Notes: generated by a model not told the origin, from the sequence alone. Shown: positions 8,810 through 17,345, counted from the stretch's first letter. The stretch: DNA of 64,000 nucleotides from Beijerinckiaceae bacterium (GCA_019753285.1 JAIELD010000008.1:1-64000); one strand, 5' to 3'. Numbers and translations are program-made.

Positions 8810-9332
8810 AGTCCTCCTTGCGATCGCGCTGGCCTCATCCGCCATCGCTCCAGCCGGCGCCTATGATTTCGGCCGTCAGCCGTCAGCCGCCGAAATCAAG
8901 CTCTGGGATATCGATGTCAGGCCCGACGGCGTCGGCCTTCCGGTGGGCAGCGGAAGCGTGGCGCACGGCAAAACGGTCTACGAAGCGAACTGCTCGGCTT
9001 GCCATGGCGAGCGCGGCGTCGGCGGCATCAAGGAGCGGCTGGTCGGCGGGCAGGGGAGCCTCGCGACCAGCATGCCGATCAAGACGGTGGGCAGTTACTG
9101 GCCTTATGCGACGACGCTGTACGACTACATCCGCCGGGCGATGCCTTACCAGGCGCCGGGCACGCTGAGCGACGACGATACCTATGCCGTCGCGGCCTAT
9201 ATTCTCAGCTTGAATGGAATTTTGCCCGCGGACGCCAAGCTCGATCAGGCGACGCTCCCGAAGATCAGGATGCCCAACCGCGATGGCTTCGTTCCGGACA
9301 GGGAATTCAGCGACGTCCGGCCGGCGAGATGA
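8796..9332 (+). CDS. soxD: Monoheme cytochrome c, SoxD type
   Basis: A 178-aa secreted cytochrome c that accepts electrons from SoxC. The start at 8796 lies inside soxC and gives a clean signal peptide (MSCHRVLLAIALASSAIAPA, cleavage near AGA). One heme site, NCSACH, lies near residue 67, and the methionine-rich region after it could give the axial ligand (M90-M115 area). Paracoccus SoxD is a diheme protein about twice as long, so this is the short monoheme form seen in other alphaproteobacteria. The 14-bp overlap suggests translational coupling with soxC. Confidence 0.87.
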   Translation: MSCHRVLLAIALASSAIAPAGAYDFGRQPSAAEIKLWDIDVRPDGVGLPVGSGSVAHGKTVYEANCSACHGERGVGGIKERLVGGQGSLATSMPIKTVGSYWPYATTLYDYIRRAMPYQAPGTLSDDDTYAVAAYILSLNGILPADAKLDQATLPKIRMPNRDGFVPDREFSDVRPAR

Positions 9333-9386
9333 TCTTGAGTGCTTTTCGTCCTGCGCGCAGCAGGCGATACATTCATGAAAAGATGA

Positions 9387-9415
9387 ACCGACCTGGCCCA
9401 AAAGGCCAAGTCGGT
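9387..9415. terminator. Hairpin between convergent soxD and SDR genes
   Basis: A 12-position stem (11 pairs, one C/A mismatch) of ACCGACCTGGCC with GGCCAAGTCGGT around a CAAAA loop. It sits between the stop codons of soxD and the convergent SDR gene. It lacks a long T run, but its place and strength suit a bidirectional terminator. Confidence 0.6.
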
Positions 9416-9434
9416 CAGGAGAATCATGTCTGCA

Positions 9435-10187
9435 TCATATTTGGGCCAGTCCGCCATCGACGAACAGCTCCACGCCATTGATGTAGCTGGCCTTATCCGA
9501 CGCCAGAAACAGCACGGCGTCGGCAACCTCTCCGGGCTGCCCGATGCGCCCTGAAGGAACGCCGCCGACGAAATCTGTCTTGATCGCCTCGGCCTGATCG
9601 CCGCCGCCAAAGAGGTGGTTCAGCCCAGCCGTATCGGTCAGGCCCGGGCTGACGACGTTGACCCTGATTTTACGGGTTTTTAGGTCGAGGCACCAGCTGC
9701 GGGCAAAGTTGCGGACGGCAGCCTTGGTCGCGCTGTAGACGCTGAAGGCTGGCGTGCCCTTGGTCCCCGTCGTCGACGATGTCAGGATGATCGATCCGCC
9801 ATCGCGCAGCAGGGGCAGCGCCTTCTGCACTGTGAACACGACACCCTTCACGTTGGTCGCGAAGGTTCTGTCGAAATGGTCCTCGCTGATGTCGCCGAGC
9901 GGAGCGAATTCACCGCCGCCGGCATTGGCGAAGACGATATCGATATGGTCATGATGCTGTTTTACCGCATCATAAAGCCTGTCGATATCCTCAAGCCGCG
10001 CCATGTCCGCGCGGATGCCCGTGATGCGGCCGCCGATCGCCGTGACCGCCGCATCGAGCGCGTCCTGGCGCCGACCGGTGATGAACACCGACGCGCCTGC
10101 CTCCGAAAACTTCCTGGCGGTGGCGAGGCCGATCCCGCTGTTGCCGCCGGTCACCACGACCACCTTGCCTTCAAAATCATTGCTCAT
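9435..10187 (-). CDS. Short-chain dehydrogenase/reductase (SDR)
   Basis: A 250-aa classical SDR. The Rossmann cofactor motif TGGNSGIG is at about residues 14-21, the NAGG motif near 88, the catalytic Ser in SSTTG (about 138), and YSATK holds the catalytic Tyr and Lys (about 151-155). The C-terminus ends with the usual VDGG turn. The arginine pair after the second strand (TGRRQD) suggests NADP rather than NAD. The substrate cannot be read. The second of two adjacent ATGs fits the AGGGAG ribosome binding site better. Convergent with soxD and followed upstream by the MBL-fold gene on the same strand. Confidence 0.85.
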   Translation of the reverse strand: MSNDFEGKVVVVTGGNSGIGLATARKFSEAGASVFITGRRQDALDAAVTAIGGRITGIRADMARLEDIDRLYDAVKQHHDHIDIVFANAGGGEFAPLGDISEDHFDRTFATNVKGVVFTVQKALPLLRDGGSIILTSSTTGTKGTPAFSVYSATKAAVRNFARSWCLDLKTRKIRVNVVSPGLTDTAGLNHLFGGGDQAEAIKTDFVGGVPSGRIGQPGEVADAVLFLASDKASYINGVELFVDGGLAQI

Positions 10188-10273
10188 CATCTGTCTCCCT
10201 GGCCGGCGAATGCGCGCCGGTGCTGTGGATCATGGGCTGGAATCGTTTTGCCGAGGCGACGCGTGGCCCCGCG

Positions 10274-11239
10274 CTAGACGCCCTCGAACACCAGCCTCGT
10301 GAACAGGGCTGGCGAGATCACGAAATTTCCCCAATGCGCATCGTAGGCGGCGGTCGGGCGGGCTGCGGTGATGTCGGCAAGCCCCAATCCCTTCTTCTTC
10401 AGCGCGGCGACATTGGCGCGAGTGTCGATCAACATGTCGCGGAAGGCGATCAACTCCATCCTTTTGCTGACCGGCTGGCCATGGCCCGGAATGACGATGG
10501 TGTTGTCCGTCGTCCGCCGGACATTATCCTCCGCCGCGCGGATGGCGCCGTCGATGCTGCCGCCGGTCGAGTAATCGATGAACGGGTAGACGCCGTTCCA
10601 GAAGGTGTCGCCCGTATGGATGATATCGGCGTCGGGAAAGGTGACCGATATGTCGCTGTCGGTGTGGGCAGGGCTGTAATGTTTCAATTCGATGGTGTTG
10701 CTGTTGAGCTTGAGCACGTGCTCCTGCCCGAAAACGTCCTGAGGCAAGGCAGCGAGCGGCGCGGCCGAAAAATCGTAGCTCCAATCGTTCACGCGCTGCG
10801 TCACCGAAAGGTGCTTGCGGGTGTTTTCATGCGCGAGGATCCGTGCGCCCGCTGCCTGAAGCCATTCGTTTCCGTCGGCGTGGTCGAAATGCCAATGCGT
10901 GTTGATGAGGTGGGTGATCGGCTGGTTTCCAAGCGTATCGAGCGCGGCCGAGACCTGCCTGCGCGAGACGCCGATGCCGGCATCGACCAGAAGTTTGCCA
11001 TCCTTCCCGGTCAGCACGGCGATGTTGCCTCCCGAGCCTTCCAACACCGAAATGCCGTCGCGCAGGCGATGGACGGTGATCGGCGCTGTCGCCGCGTCGG
11101 ACTTGATGATGTCGACGATGTTCCTTGCTTCTGCATAGACCTGGCTTGGAGTCAGAAAATCGCCTGCCACGACCAGCGCGGACGAACCGAGGCAGCAAAG
11201 ACAAAAACGCCTGCGTGAAAGTGTCGTTCGCCCGCTCAT
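10274..11239 (-). CDS. Exported MBL-fold metallo-hydrolase
   Basis: A 321-aa metallo-beta-lactamase-fold protein. It has a twin-arginine signal (LSRRRFCLCCLGSSAL) in the first 35 residues and the metal motif HWHFDHADG, with further ligands expected in HTD/HTGD and the C-terminal PGHG. The start at 11239 is set by GGAG eight bases upstream; longer in-frame starts would bury the signal peptide. Periplasmic MBL proteins occur in sulfur-oxidation loci (SoxH) and in quinoprotein relay loci. The nearby soxCD makes a SoxH-like role possible but unproven. Confidence 0.8.
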   Translation of the reverse strand: MSGRTTLSRRRFCLCCLGSSALVVAGDFLTPSQVYAEARNIVDIIKSDAATAPITVHRLRDGISVLEGSGGNIAVLTGKDGKLLVDAGIGVSRRQVSAALDTLGNQPITHLINTHWHFDHADGNEWLQAAGARILAHENTRKHLSVTQRVNDWSYDFSAAPLAALPQDVFGQEHVLKLNSNTIELKHYSPAHTDSDISVTFPDADIIHTGDTFWNGVYPFIDYSTGGSIDGAIRAAEDNVRRTTDNTIVIPGHGQPVSKRMELIAFRDMLIDTRANVAALKKKGLGLADITAARPTAAYDAHWGNFVISPALFTRLVFEGV

Positions 11240-11515
11240 GGCAATCTCCGTTCGTCGAGTGACATCTGTGCTCGATGTCGGGACTAGCATCGCGCCAGCC
11301 TGGGTTCTTGCCGGCGAGACCGGAGGCTTGCCGAATTGCACGATTGGCTCACGGCTGCCGCAAAACGACCGACGTGCGAACGCGACAAGCTGCGGGCGAA
11401 ATGGAGAGCAGCCGGCCACGCTCTGGCGGAGGATGCGTGTCGTGGCGATCAAGGCAAGCCGCCAAGCTGCGGTCTCCCGCATCGCCTGCATTGACCAATG
11501 AGGAGCCAGCCCATC

Positions 11516-12034
11516 ATGCAACAATCAGCAAAAGCCGCATTCACCCGCGAGCGATTGGAAACGCCGAGCGATCTTTCCGTCGATGCTGTCGCCAACATAG
11601 AAGCTGCCCTGAAGCGGACGTTGGCGGATGTTTTCGCCTTGTACATCAAGACGAAAAACTTTCACTGGCACATGAGCGGGCCTCACTTCCGCGAGTATCG
11701 TTTGCTGCTGGACGAGCAAGCCGAACAGATCTTCGCCATGACCGACGAGATCGCCGAACGCGCCCGCAAGATCGGTGGAGCCACGATCCGGTCCATCGGG
11801 GACATCGGACGTCTGAGCCGCATCCTCGACAATGATGCGAGCTTCGTCGAGCCCCACGCCATGCTCGCCGAGCTTCGCGACGATAATCGCCAGCTTGTTG
11901 CGCTGCTTCGCGAGACGCATGGCGTCTGCGACGAATTCGGGGATGTCGCCACCGCCAGCCTGATCGAGAACTGGATTGACCAGGGCGAGCGCCGGGCATG
12001 GTTTCTACTCGAAACCACTAGGGCGAGCCATTAG
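11516..12034 (+). CDS. Dps/ferritin-like DNA-protection protein
   Basis: A 172-aa Dps-family protein that would bind iron and protect DNA in starvation or oxidative stress. The ferroxidase motif region KTKNFHWHMSGPHFREYRLL and the downstream DEQAEQIF supply the expected His, Asp and Glu ligands of the inter-subunit iron site. Length and helical pattern match the family. The ATG at 11516 has AGGAG ten bases upstream; an in-frame ATG six codons earlier overlaps that site and is less likely. A close paralogue lies at 56416-56946. The next genes (12088, 13201) also look like stress genes. Confidence 0.88.
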   Translation: MQQSAKAAFTRERLETPSDLSVDAVANIEAALKRTLADVFALYIKTKNFHWHMSGPHFREYRLLLDEQAEQIFAMTDEIAERARKIGGATIRSIGDIGRLSRILDNDASFVEPHAMLAELRDDNRQLVALLRETHGVCDEFGDVATASLIENWIDQGERRAWFLLETTRASH

Positions 12035-12087
12035 CAGGCGCGCGCGGTCTGCGCGCAGCTCAATTCCACGAGATGAGGAACTTGGCG

Positions 12088-12603
12088 ATGCCGACGGAGA
12101 GACAGCTTTTCGACGATTTGCTGGAGGAAGGGCTGGAAGAAAGCTTTCCGGCAAGCGATCCGCCTTCGGTCCTCAGGCGTGGTTCAACACCGGAACTGCG
12201 GTCGAAGCCAACGGATGCGCCGCCGCGGACCGTGGCGACGCTGGCGATGCCGCTCGACCCAAGCGGAACCTTTATCGATAGCGAGGCTGTTTCCCTGACG
12301 GTCTGGGCGCCGCTTGCCGATGCTCTGGCGCGTGGGCTCGTCGTCATAGGCTACCGTGCCGAAAATATTCGCATCGAGCCCATCTTCGGGGCCGAGGCGC
12401 TGCATGTGAGGCCGCGCCTCGGCCATCTCCACATCACGGTCGACGATGTGCCGTGGCATTGGGTGGATGCGAGCGGCGAGCCTCTGATCATCCAGGGCTT
12501 GAAGGCCGGACCGCACCGGATCCTGATCGAGCTTGCCGATCCGATACACCGGGTGCTCGACCACCAGCTCGTCAGCTTCGAAATAGTGACCCCGCCGCGC
12601 TGA
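12088..12603 (+). CDS. DUF6130-like protein with ESFPASDPPS leader
   Basis: A 171-aa protein in two parts. Residues about 1-25 contain LLEEGLEESFPASDPPSV, a motif found in many very small alphaproteobacterial stress-region proteins. The C-terminal 100 residues (from VIGYRAENIRIEPI to LVSFEI) resemble DUF6130, a beta-rich domain of unknown function, with the motif LGHLHITVDD. GAGGA seven bases before the ATG at 12088 supports this start over one five codons upstream. It follows dps by 53 bp, so they may be co-transcribed. Function unknown. Confidence 0.72.
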   Translation: MPTERQLFDDLLEEGLEESFPASDPPSVLRRGSTPELRSKPTDAPPRTVATLAMPLDPSGTFIDSEAVSLTVWAPLADALARGLVVIGYRAENIRIEPIFGAEALHVRPRLGHLHITVDDVPWHWVDASGEPLIIQGLKAGPHRILIELADPIHRVLDHQLVSFEIVTPPR

Positions 12604-12942
12604 TTGCACGCGGCCATCTTGGCGGAGTTGCATTGGCCTTTGAACGCGGTCTCGCGACCGGACTCAACCTTCTATCGGCAAGCTTCCGCCGCGCGGCGGC
12701 AGGCACCCGCGCTTGCGTTGGCAAGAGTGAACCTCTCGAGCTGACCCGTGCGGCCGCCCCTGTCGAAGCATCGATCACGCCGCGAGGGTGAGTGAGAATT
12801 ATCGGCGTATAAGCTCAAGTATATTTCAGCTTAATAATCAATGGTTTCAACAAAAACCGTTGCAGGTCAACATACTCGCCAGTGCAAATTTCATATGGTC
12901 CCGAAGAGGGTAGAACCCTTGTAATGATCGGGGAATAGACCA
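12604..12942. other. Non-coding gap with hairpins
   Basis: No convincing gene in 339 bp. The right half is AT-rich and probably holds the promoter of the following small genes. An imperfect inverted repeat lies at 12839-12862 (CAATGGTTT with AAACCGTTG, one wobble pair), and a small GGGTAGAACCC hairpin lies about 30 bp before the ATG at 12943. Confidence 0.4.
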
Positions 12943-13131
12943 ATGAAAAACGCAATCCTGGTGTTCGCAACGATCTTGATGATCGGCGAACCTGTTTCAG
13001 CTGCGAATACTCAAAAAGCCTCTACGGAAAGCAGTTGCGTCGAGAGGTCAGGCCAGCGGCAGGCGGATCGATGTGCGACCGAAGCCTGGGCGAGGGAAAC
13101 GGAGACTGCTGGGCCAGTGCCCTATCACTAG
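12943..13131 (+). CDS. Small secreted protein, unknown
   Basis: A 62-aa product with a clear signal peptide (MKNAILVFATILMIGEPVSA, cleavage likely after VSA) and a mature part of about 40 polar residues with two cysteines (C33 and C45 region). GGGGA precedes the start. No family recognised; the two cysteines could form a periplasmic disulfide. Short, so the call rests on the signal peptide and ribosome binding site. Confidence 0.5.
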   Translation: MKNAILVFATILMIGEPVSAANTQKASTESSCVERSGQRQADRCATEAWARETETAGPVPYH

Positions 13132-13200
13132 GCCTGGCGATGCGGATTTCGAAGATAGTGGCGCTGGCGGTTCATCGTCAGGCAATGGCCGGAGGTCGAT

Positions 13201-13605
13201 ATGGCAGAGATCGTGAAACTTGAAAGCGCGTACACGTTCGAACAGACGATGCAACGATTGACGGCTGCGCTGTCGAAAAACGGCTTCACGATCTTTGCGG
13301 TCATCGACCAGAGCGCAGCCGCGCGATCCGTCGGGCTCGATCTCCCGCCGACGACCTTGATCATCTACGGCAATCCCAGGGGCGGCACCCCACTGATGCT
13401 GGCTGCGCCAGATTTTTCGATCGAGCTGCCGCTTCGCCTGGTCGTCCGGCGGGACGCCGGCGGAGCCGTTTATGTGATCTATCAGCCGGCGAGCACGCTT
13501 GAAGGCCGGCATGGACTGCCGCCCGACATGGCCGCGCCGCTGTCGAAAGGCGAAGGGCTTATCGCCGCTTCGGTTGCCGCGACGCTAAATTCATCGTCAA
13601 TTTAA
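13201..13605 (+). CDS. DUF302 domain protein
   Basis: A 134-aa DUF302 protein. It shows the family pattern: the N-terminal strand-helix SAYTFEQTMQRLTAALSKNGF, then IFAVIDQSAAARSVGL, then the motif IIYGNPRGGTPLM, which resembles the conserved GNP..GT. The domain is small, beta-rich and of unknown biochemical role, and often sits in stress or redox loci. AGG precedes the ATG. A small membrane peptide gene starts 11 bp downstream. Confidence 0.85.
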   Translation: MAEIVKLESAYTFEQTMQRLTAALSKNGFTIFAVIDQSAAARSVGLDLPPTTLIIYGNPRGGTPLMLAAPDFSIELPLRLVVRRDAGGAVYVIYQPASTLEGRHGLPPDMAAPLSKGEGLIAASVAATLNSSSI

Positions 13606-13616
13606 GGAGCGCCGCC

Positions 13617-13715
13617 ATGCGCAGCCTCGGATTCATGTGCGTCGTCAGGTTCGCGACATTCGGTCTCGTGTCGCTGTTGATCATCGCCGCACCAATCCTC
13701 AGCGAAAAATTGTAA
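13617..13715 (+). CDS. 32-aa single-TM peptide
   Basis: A very short frame with an excellent ribosome binding site (AAGGAG, seven bases before ATG). It encodes 32 residues with one hydrophobic segment (FATFGLVSLLIIAAPIL) and a short charged tail. It starts 11 bp after the DUF302 stop codon, so it is probably translated from the same message. Function unknown; small membrane peptides of this kind can modulate a neighbouring membrane or stress protein. Confidence 0.5.
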   Translation: MRSLGFMCVVRFATFGLVSLLIIAAPILSEKL

Positions 13716-13960
13716 GACCGCAGCCGATTTCTACGCTTGGTTGGGCATCGCTGGCCTGACCGCTTGAGGCATAAGGCGCTTCAGCATGGGCGGGCCGCCC
13801 CGCACCGGAGAATATTCACCACGAGAGACGCTGTCACCGGCGGCAGTTCTGTCAGCCGCACTTCCCGCTTTGATGACTGGCGGGCAGAAGTGCCGCTGGC
13901 ATTTTCACATTCTACTTTGCATGGCCATGACGACAGGAGGCGATGCCTGATCGCGCGGGG

Positions 13961-14344
13961 TCAGCCTGCGTCGCGTGGCGACGCCAGGAATTCGATGCTC
14001 CGGCCTCCAGGCATGCGGATCTGGAAATAGCTGGCGGCGGCACAGAGCGAGGAAGGGTCCGGGCCGTCGAACTCGACATTCGGCCAGGACGCCACGACGT
14101 GGCGGAGCGCTTTGAACTCGGCCGCATGGACCTTGAACGCTGTGCGGCCGAGGCCTGCGTTTCGCTCGCACCGGCGCGATCCGGGCCCCGTGCGCGTCTC
14201 GACTTGCCACAGCGTGATTGTCCTCTCTCCGTCCGTGACGAACACGGATGGGTAGGCATCGTTGAAGAAATCATTCTCCAACCTGCAATCGCCGATTGTG
14301 AAGCCGGGCAAGGCTCGCTGCTCGTAGTCGATGTGGTCTTTCAC
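13961..14344 (-). CDS. Hypothetical protein downstream of cytochrome P460
   Basis: I recognise no family for this 127-aa product. A GTG start at 14344 is preferred because AGGAAC and GGGGAA lie just upstream; longer frames lack this. It has no signal peptide or membrane segment and appears mixed alpha/beta (strands around YPSVFVTDGERTITLWQVE). It lies 94 bp after the cytochrome P460 gene on the same strand and may be its operon partner. Confidence 0.55.
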   Translation of the reverse strand: MKDHIDYEQRALPGFTIGDCRLENDFFNDAYPSVFVTDGERTITLWQVETRTGPGSRRCERNAGLGRTAFKVHAAEFKALRHVVASWPNVEFDGPDPSSLCAAASYFQIRMPGGRSIEFLASPRDAG

Positions 14345-14438
14345 GTTCCTGTTCCCCTTGGTTTTTGTCCGTGGTTTGACCGGGCCGATGCGCTCTGCGC
14401 GCCCCATCCTCGACTCGCGGAATGGCTATCGCGCGGTC

Positions 14439-14942
14439 TCAGCGAACGAGGCGCGTGAACACCCGGTCGTGATCCTTGACCCCTGCCGCGTGGCAGCCGA
14501 AGCAGGTCTGGTGCTGAGCTTCATCGACCGGCGTGCCGTCGATGAAGCGGCCGAAGCCCCAGCCGCCCGTGTCCGCATAGCGGACGCTGTCCTTCACCAT
14601 GATCTGGACTGTGGTGGCCGCGCCCGGCACGAAGGCGGGCTCGAATTCCGTCGATTGAACATGTTTCCACGCGAGCTTCGCAAGGACGGTTCCATCGGGG
14701 AAAGGCAATACGCCATCGCGATAGGCTTTCAACGCAACAGGATTGCCGACGATCGCTCGAAGCTCGTCCAGTCCGCTCTCGTGCGCGACGCCGACCAACT
14801 CCCACTGCCGATAACCTTCAGGAATGCCGACGCCGAAAATCGGCGATTTCAACTCGTCTGCGGCATGGCTCGATGTCGGGAAAAGAGCAGGGGGAAGAGC
14901 CACCACTGCAATGGCGAATGCCGATAGCGCGAAACGGTTCAT
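14439..14942 (-). CDS. Cytochrome P460-family heme protein
   Basis: A 167-aa periplasmic protein. A signal peptide covers about residues 1-27 (cleavage near SHA-AD). The body matches cytochrome P460/c'-beta (WELVGVAHESG, AWKHVQSTEFE) and the heme-binding motif CFGCH is at 147-151 near the C-terminus, as expected. The lysine before the heme region that would cross-link in true P460 could be K93 (AWKH). P460 proteins oxidise hydroxylamine; the related c'-beta proteins bind NO. Either would suit nitrosative stress defence. It follows the AraC gene by 56 bp on the same strand. Confidence 0.85.
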   Translation of the reverse strand: MNRFALSAFAIAVVALPPALFPTSSHAADELKSPIFGVGIPEGYRQWELVGVAHESGLDELRAIVGNPVALKAYRDGVLPFPDGTVLAKLAWKHVQSTEFEPAFVPGAATTVQIMVKDSVRYADTGGWGFGRFIDGTPVDEAQHQTCFGCHAAGVKDHDRVFTRLVR

Positions 14943-14998
14943 GGAGCTCTCCTGAGTGGTGAAACGGTCGACCTATGGGGCAATGCGTTGGCCCGTCG

Positions 14999-15997
14999 CT
15001 AGCGCTGCTGCGCGCGCCGCCAGGCTGCGGGGCTGGCCTTCACGCATCGTGTGAACACGCGGGTGAAATGGCTCTGGTCTGCAAAGCCTGTCGCCAGGGC
15101 GATTTCGCTGAGCGCCTGTCGCGTGTTGAGAATGAGTTGTTTCGAACGCTCCACGCGCTGCGAAAGCAGCCACTGGTGAGGGGTGCAGCCGAACGACTGA
15201 CGGAACACCTGGCTGAAATGGCTGCACGACAGGCGGCACGCGTCGGCCATGTCGGTCATGGTGAGATTGCCGGAAAGATCAGCCAGAAGCATTTCCTTGA
15301 CGCGGCGCTCCTGCCAGGGAGCCAGTCCGCCGCGAGCCGTACAGGCCCCTCCGCTGTGCTGACCATACGTCCTTGCGAGATGCGCGGCGACCGCACGCCA
15401 GGCATAGTCCACGAACAGCTTGCTTGCCTGCTGGGGTGCGTTGAGCGCCGGGCGCAAGGCGAGCGCCAGGTTCGCCAGAACGGCGTCATGCTGCGTGGCG
15501 TCCGCTGGGCAGCGCAATTCCTCCACGCGGCGGGTGCGCTGGTCATCGGTGACCTCGTCGAGAGCCGCCTGCGAGATGTAGAAATTCATGACCTCGAACG
15601 AACTGCGGATATCGGCGAGCCACGAGTGACGCATGTCGTGGATCTGGAGCGTGCCGGCCTGGGCGGGCTCGCACGCCTGAAGCCTGTCATTGCACCAGAC
15701 ATCGTAGGAGCGGCACTCCGAGAGATGGATGCACGCCGAATATCCCGGCTTCCTGCCCTGCTCGTCAGTCATCCCGTGACCGGCGCTGCGTCGTGCAATG
15801 TAGAGGATGGCTGCGTCGTCCAATGACGACGTCGCCCGCAAGGTCTTCCATTCATCGACCCGGCTCGAAGAAGTCTGGGCGATAACAACACCAAACTTCT
15901 CGCGCGGCTTTGGTCGAAACGGGATCATGTCCGCAGGCACATCGCCGTTGGCGATGAATGTGGGGAATTCAGCGCGGGTTTGAATGGAGGGCGTCAT
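14999..15997 (-). CDS. AraC-family transcriptional regulator
   Basis: A 332-aa regulator. The N-terminal 220 residues form an effector or dimerisation domain without a recognised ligand motif. The C-terminal 100 residues are the paired helix-turn-helix AraC domain (MADACRLSCSHFSQVFRQSF, then ALSEIALATGFADQSHFTRV). The ATG at 15997 has AAGGA ten bases upstream; longer frames are not supported. It lies between an alpha/beta hydrolase gene and cytochrome P460 on the same strand and may regulate them. Confidence 0.9.
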   Translation of the reverse strand: MTPSIQTRAEFPTFIANGDVPADMIPFRPKPREKFGVVIAQTSSSRVDEWKTLRATSSLDDAAILYIARRSAGHGMTDEQGRKPGYSACIHLSECRSYDVWCNDRLQACEPAQAGTLQIHDMRHSWLADIRSSFEVMNFYISQAALDEVTDDQRTRRVEELRCPADATQHDAVLANLALALRPALNAPQQASKLFVDYAWRAVAAHLARTYGQHSGGACTARGGLAPWQERRVKEMLLADLSGNLTMTDMADACRLSCSHFSQVFRQSFGCTPHQWLLSQRVERSKQLILNTRQALSEIALATGFADQSHFTRVFTRCVKASPAAWRRAQQR

Positions 15998-16034
15998 GTT
16001 CAAAGTTCCTTCTTGCAAGCCGTTTTGCGGTGCT

Positions 16035-16056
16035 CCCGCCGAGTGACCCCGGCGGG
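16035..16056. terminator. Hairpin between hydrolase and araC genes
   Basis: A perfect 7-bp stem (CCCGCCG with CGGCGGG) around an 8-base loop lies between the hydrolase stop and the araC start on the minus strand. No T run follows, so it could also be an operator or an attenuating structure. Confidence 0.35.
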
Positions 16057-16155
16057 CAGGAAAAACATGCGGACACTGACAGGCGCGTCCGCAGTGATTG
16101 CAGTGTGATCGGCGCCCACTTGGGATGCCCCCCATCCGCGCTGCGCGATCGGCGT

Positions 16156-16977
16156 TCAGGGCTGGAGGAACGCCAGCACTTCGGCATTGACGATGTCGGC
16201 GTGGGTCGAGATCATGCCATGCGGCAGATCCTCATAGACCTTGAGAGTGCCGTGCTTGAGCAGCTTGACCGCAAGCGGCGCGGCGGCGACGAACGGGACG
16301 ATCTGATCATCCTTGCTGTGCAGCAGCAGGACCGGCACGTCGATCTGCTTCAGATCTTCGGTGAGGTCCGTCTCGGAAAAGACCTTGATGCAGTCATATT
16401 GGGGCTTCGTGCCGCCCATCATGCCCTGCCGCCACCAGTTGTCGACGAGGCTCTCGGACACCTTCGCGTTGGGGCGGTTGAAGCCGAAGAATGGGCCGGC
16501 AGCGACATCGCGGTAGAATTGCGCGCGGTTAGACATGGCGGCGCGATAGCCGTCATAGACCTCAATCGCCTGGCCTTCGGGGTTGGTCGCTGATTTGACC
16601 ATCACCGGCGTGATCGCGCTGATGAGAACGAGTTTGGAGACGCGCCCCTTGCCGTGCCGGGCGACATAGCGGGTGGCTTCGCCGCCGCCGGTCGAATGTC
16701 CGATGTGAATGGCGTCCTTGAGGCCGAGATGGGCGACGAGCGCAGCAGCATCCGCCGCATATGTGTCCATGTCATTACCCTGATAGGTCTGGGTCGAGCG
16801 ACCGTGACCGCGGCGGTCATGCGCGATGACCCGGTAGCCTTGTGCGAGGAAGAACAGCATCTGGCTGTCCCAGTCGTCGGCGCTCAGCGGCCAGCCATGA
16901 TGGAACATGATCGGCTGACCGGATCCCCAGTCCTTGTAGAAGATTTCCGTTCCGTCGCTGGTGGTGATCGTTGGCAT
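16156..16977 (-). CDS. Alpha/beta hydrolase (non-heme chloroperoxidase type)
   Basis: A 273-aa alpha/beta-hydrolase fold protein close in pattern to cofactor-free haloperoxidases and esterases. The oxyanion region is HHGWPLSADDW (about 25-36), the nucleophile elbow is GHSTGGGE with Ser near 97, the acid is likely Asp in SKDDQIVP, and the catalytic His is in DLPHGM near the C-terminus. GGGGAG precedes the ATG. No signal peptide. True substrate unknown; halide peroxidation in this family is a side activity. A perfect inverted repeat lies 36 bp upstream of the start. Confidence 0.88.
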   Translation of the reverse strand: MPTITTSDGTEIFYKDWGSGQPIMFHHGWPLSADDWDSQMLFFLAQGYRVIAHDRRGHGRSTQTYQGNDMDTYAADAAALVAHLGLKDAIHIGHSTGGGEATRYVARHGKGRVSKLVLISAITPVMVKSATNPEGQAIEVYDGYRAAMSNRAQFYRDVAAGPFFGFNRPNAKVSESLVDNWWRQGMMGGTKPQYDCIKVFSETDLTEDLKQIDVPVLLLHSKDDQIVPFVAAAPLAVKLLKHGTLKVYEDLPHGMISTHADIVNAEVLAFLQP

Positions 16978-17336
16978 TGTCTGGCTCCCCGCCTGGGTGT
17001 CTTCTGAAACAGGAAGGGAGTTTTCCCTTCGCCGTCCCGGGGCGCCGTCACAGCGCTCGTCCGGTGTGATGACTGTCGCCGCTCGCCTCAAGCAAGGCGA
17101 GTAAAGGGATGCTAAGCGCTGCTAAATCGAGCAAGGCAGAACGATTTGCAGCAGTCGATCTGCCGGATGATTTGCCGAAAGAAGCCGCCGGGCAGCAGTC
17201 GCTGCCGGCTTGGCATCGTCATCTCCTGCGAGATGAGCGTGAAGCCGTCGCCATGGCACGAGAGCGCTGGATCGGATCGGCGCGGCTGTCGGGGGCCCGC
17301 CAGGTCGGGGCAAACAGGTCGAGCGGCTGTAACGCC
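16978..17336. other. Gap upstream of the hydrolase gene
   Basis: About 360 bp without a convincing gene. The plus-strand frame opening at 17109 runs antisense through the NTF2-like gene and has no homology that I can see. The gap holds the inverted repeat at 17013-17030. Confidence 0.4.
17013..17030. promoter_or_regulatory. Perfect inverted repeat upstream of hydrolase gene
   Basis: GAAGGGA and TCCCTTC flank a GTTT spacer, 18 bp in all, 36 bp upstream of the hydrolase start. Size and place fit an operator for a dimeric regulator; a 5' UTR hairpin is the alternative. Confidence 0.4.
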
Positions 17337-17345
17337 TCAGGCGTT
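17331..17345 (-). terminator. Short hairpin spanning the NTF2-like stop codon
   Basis: AACGCC and GGCGTT flank a three-base loop that is the stop codon itself. It is strong for its size, but no T run follows on the minus strand, so terminator function is doubtful. Confidence 0.25.
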
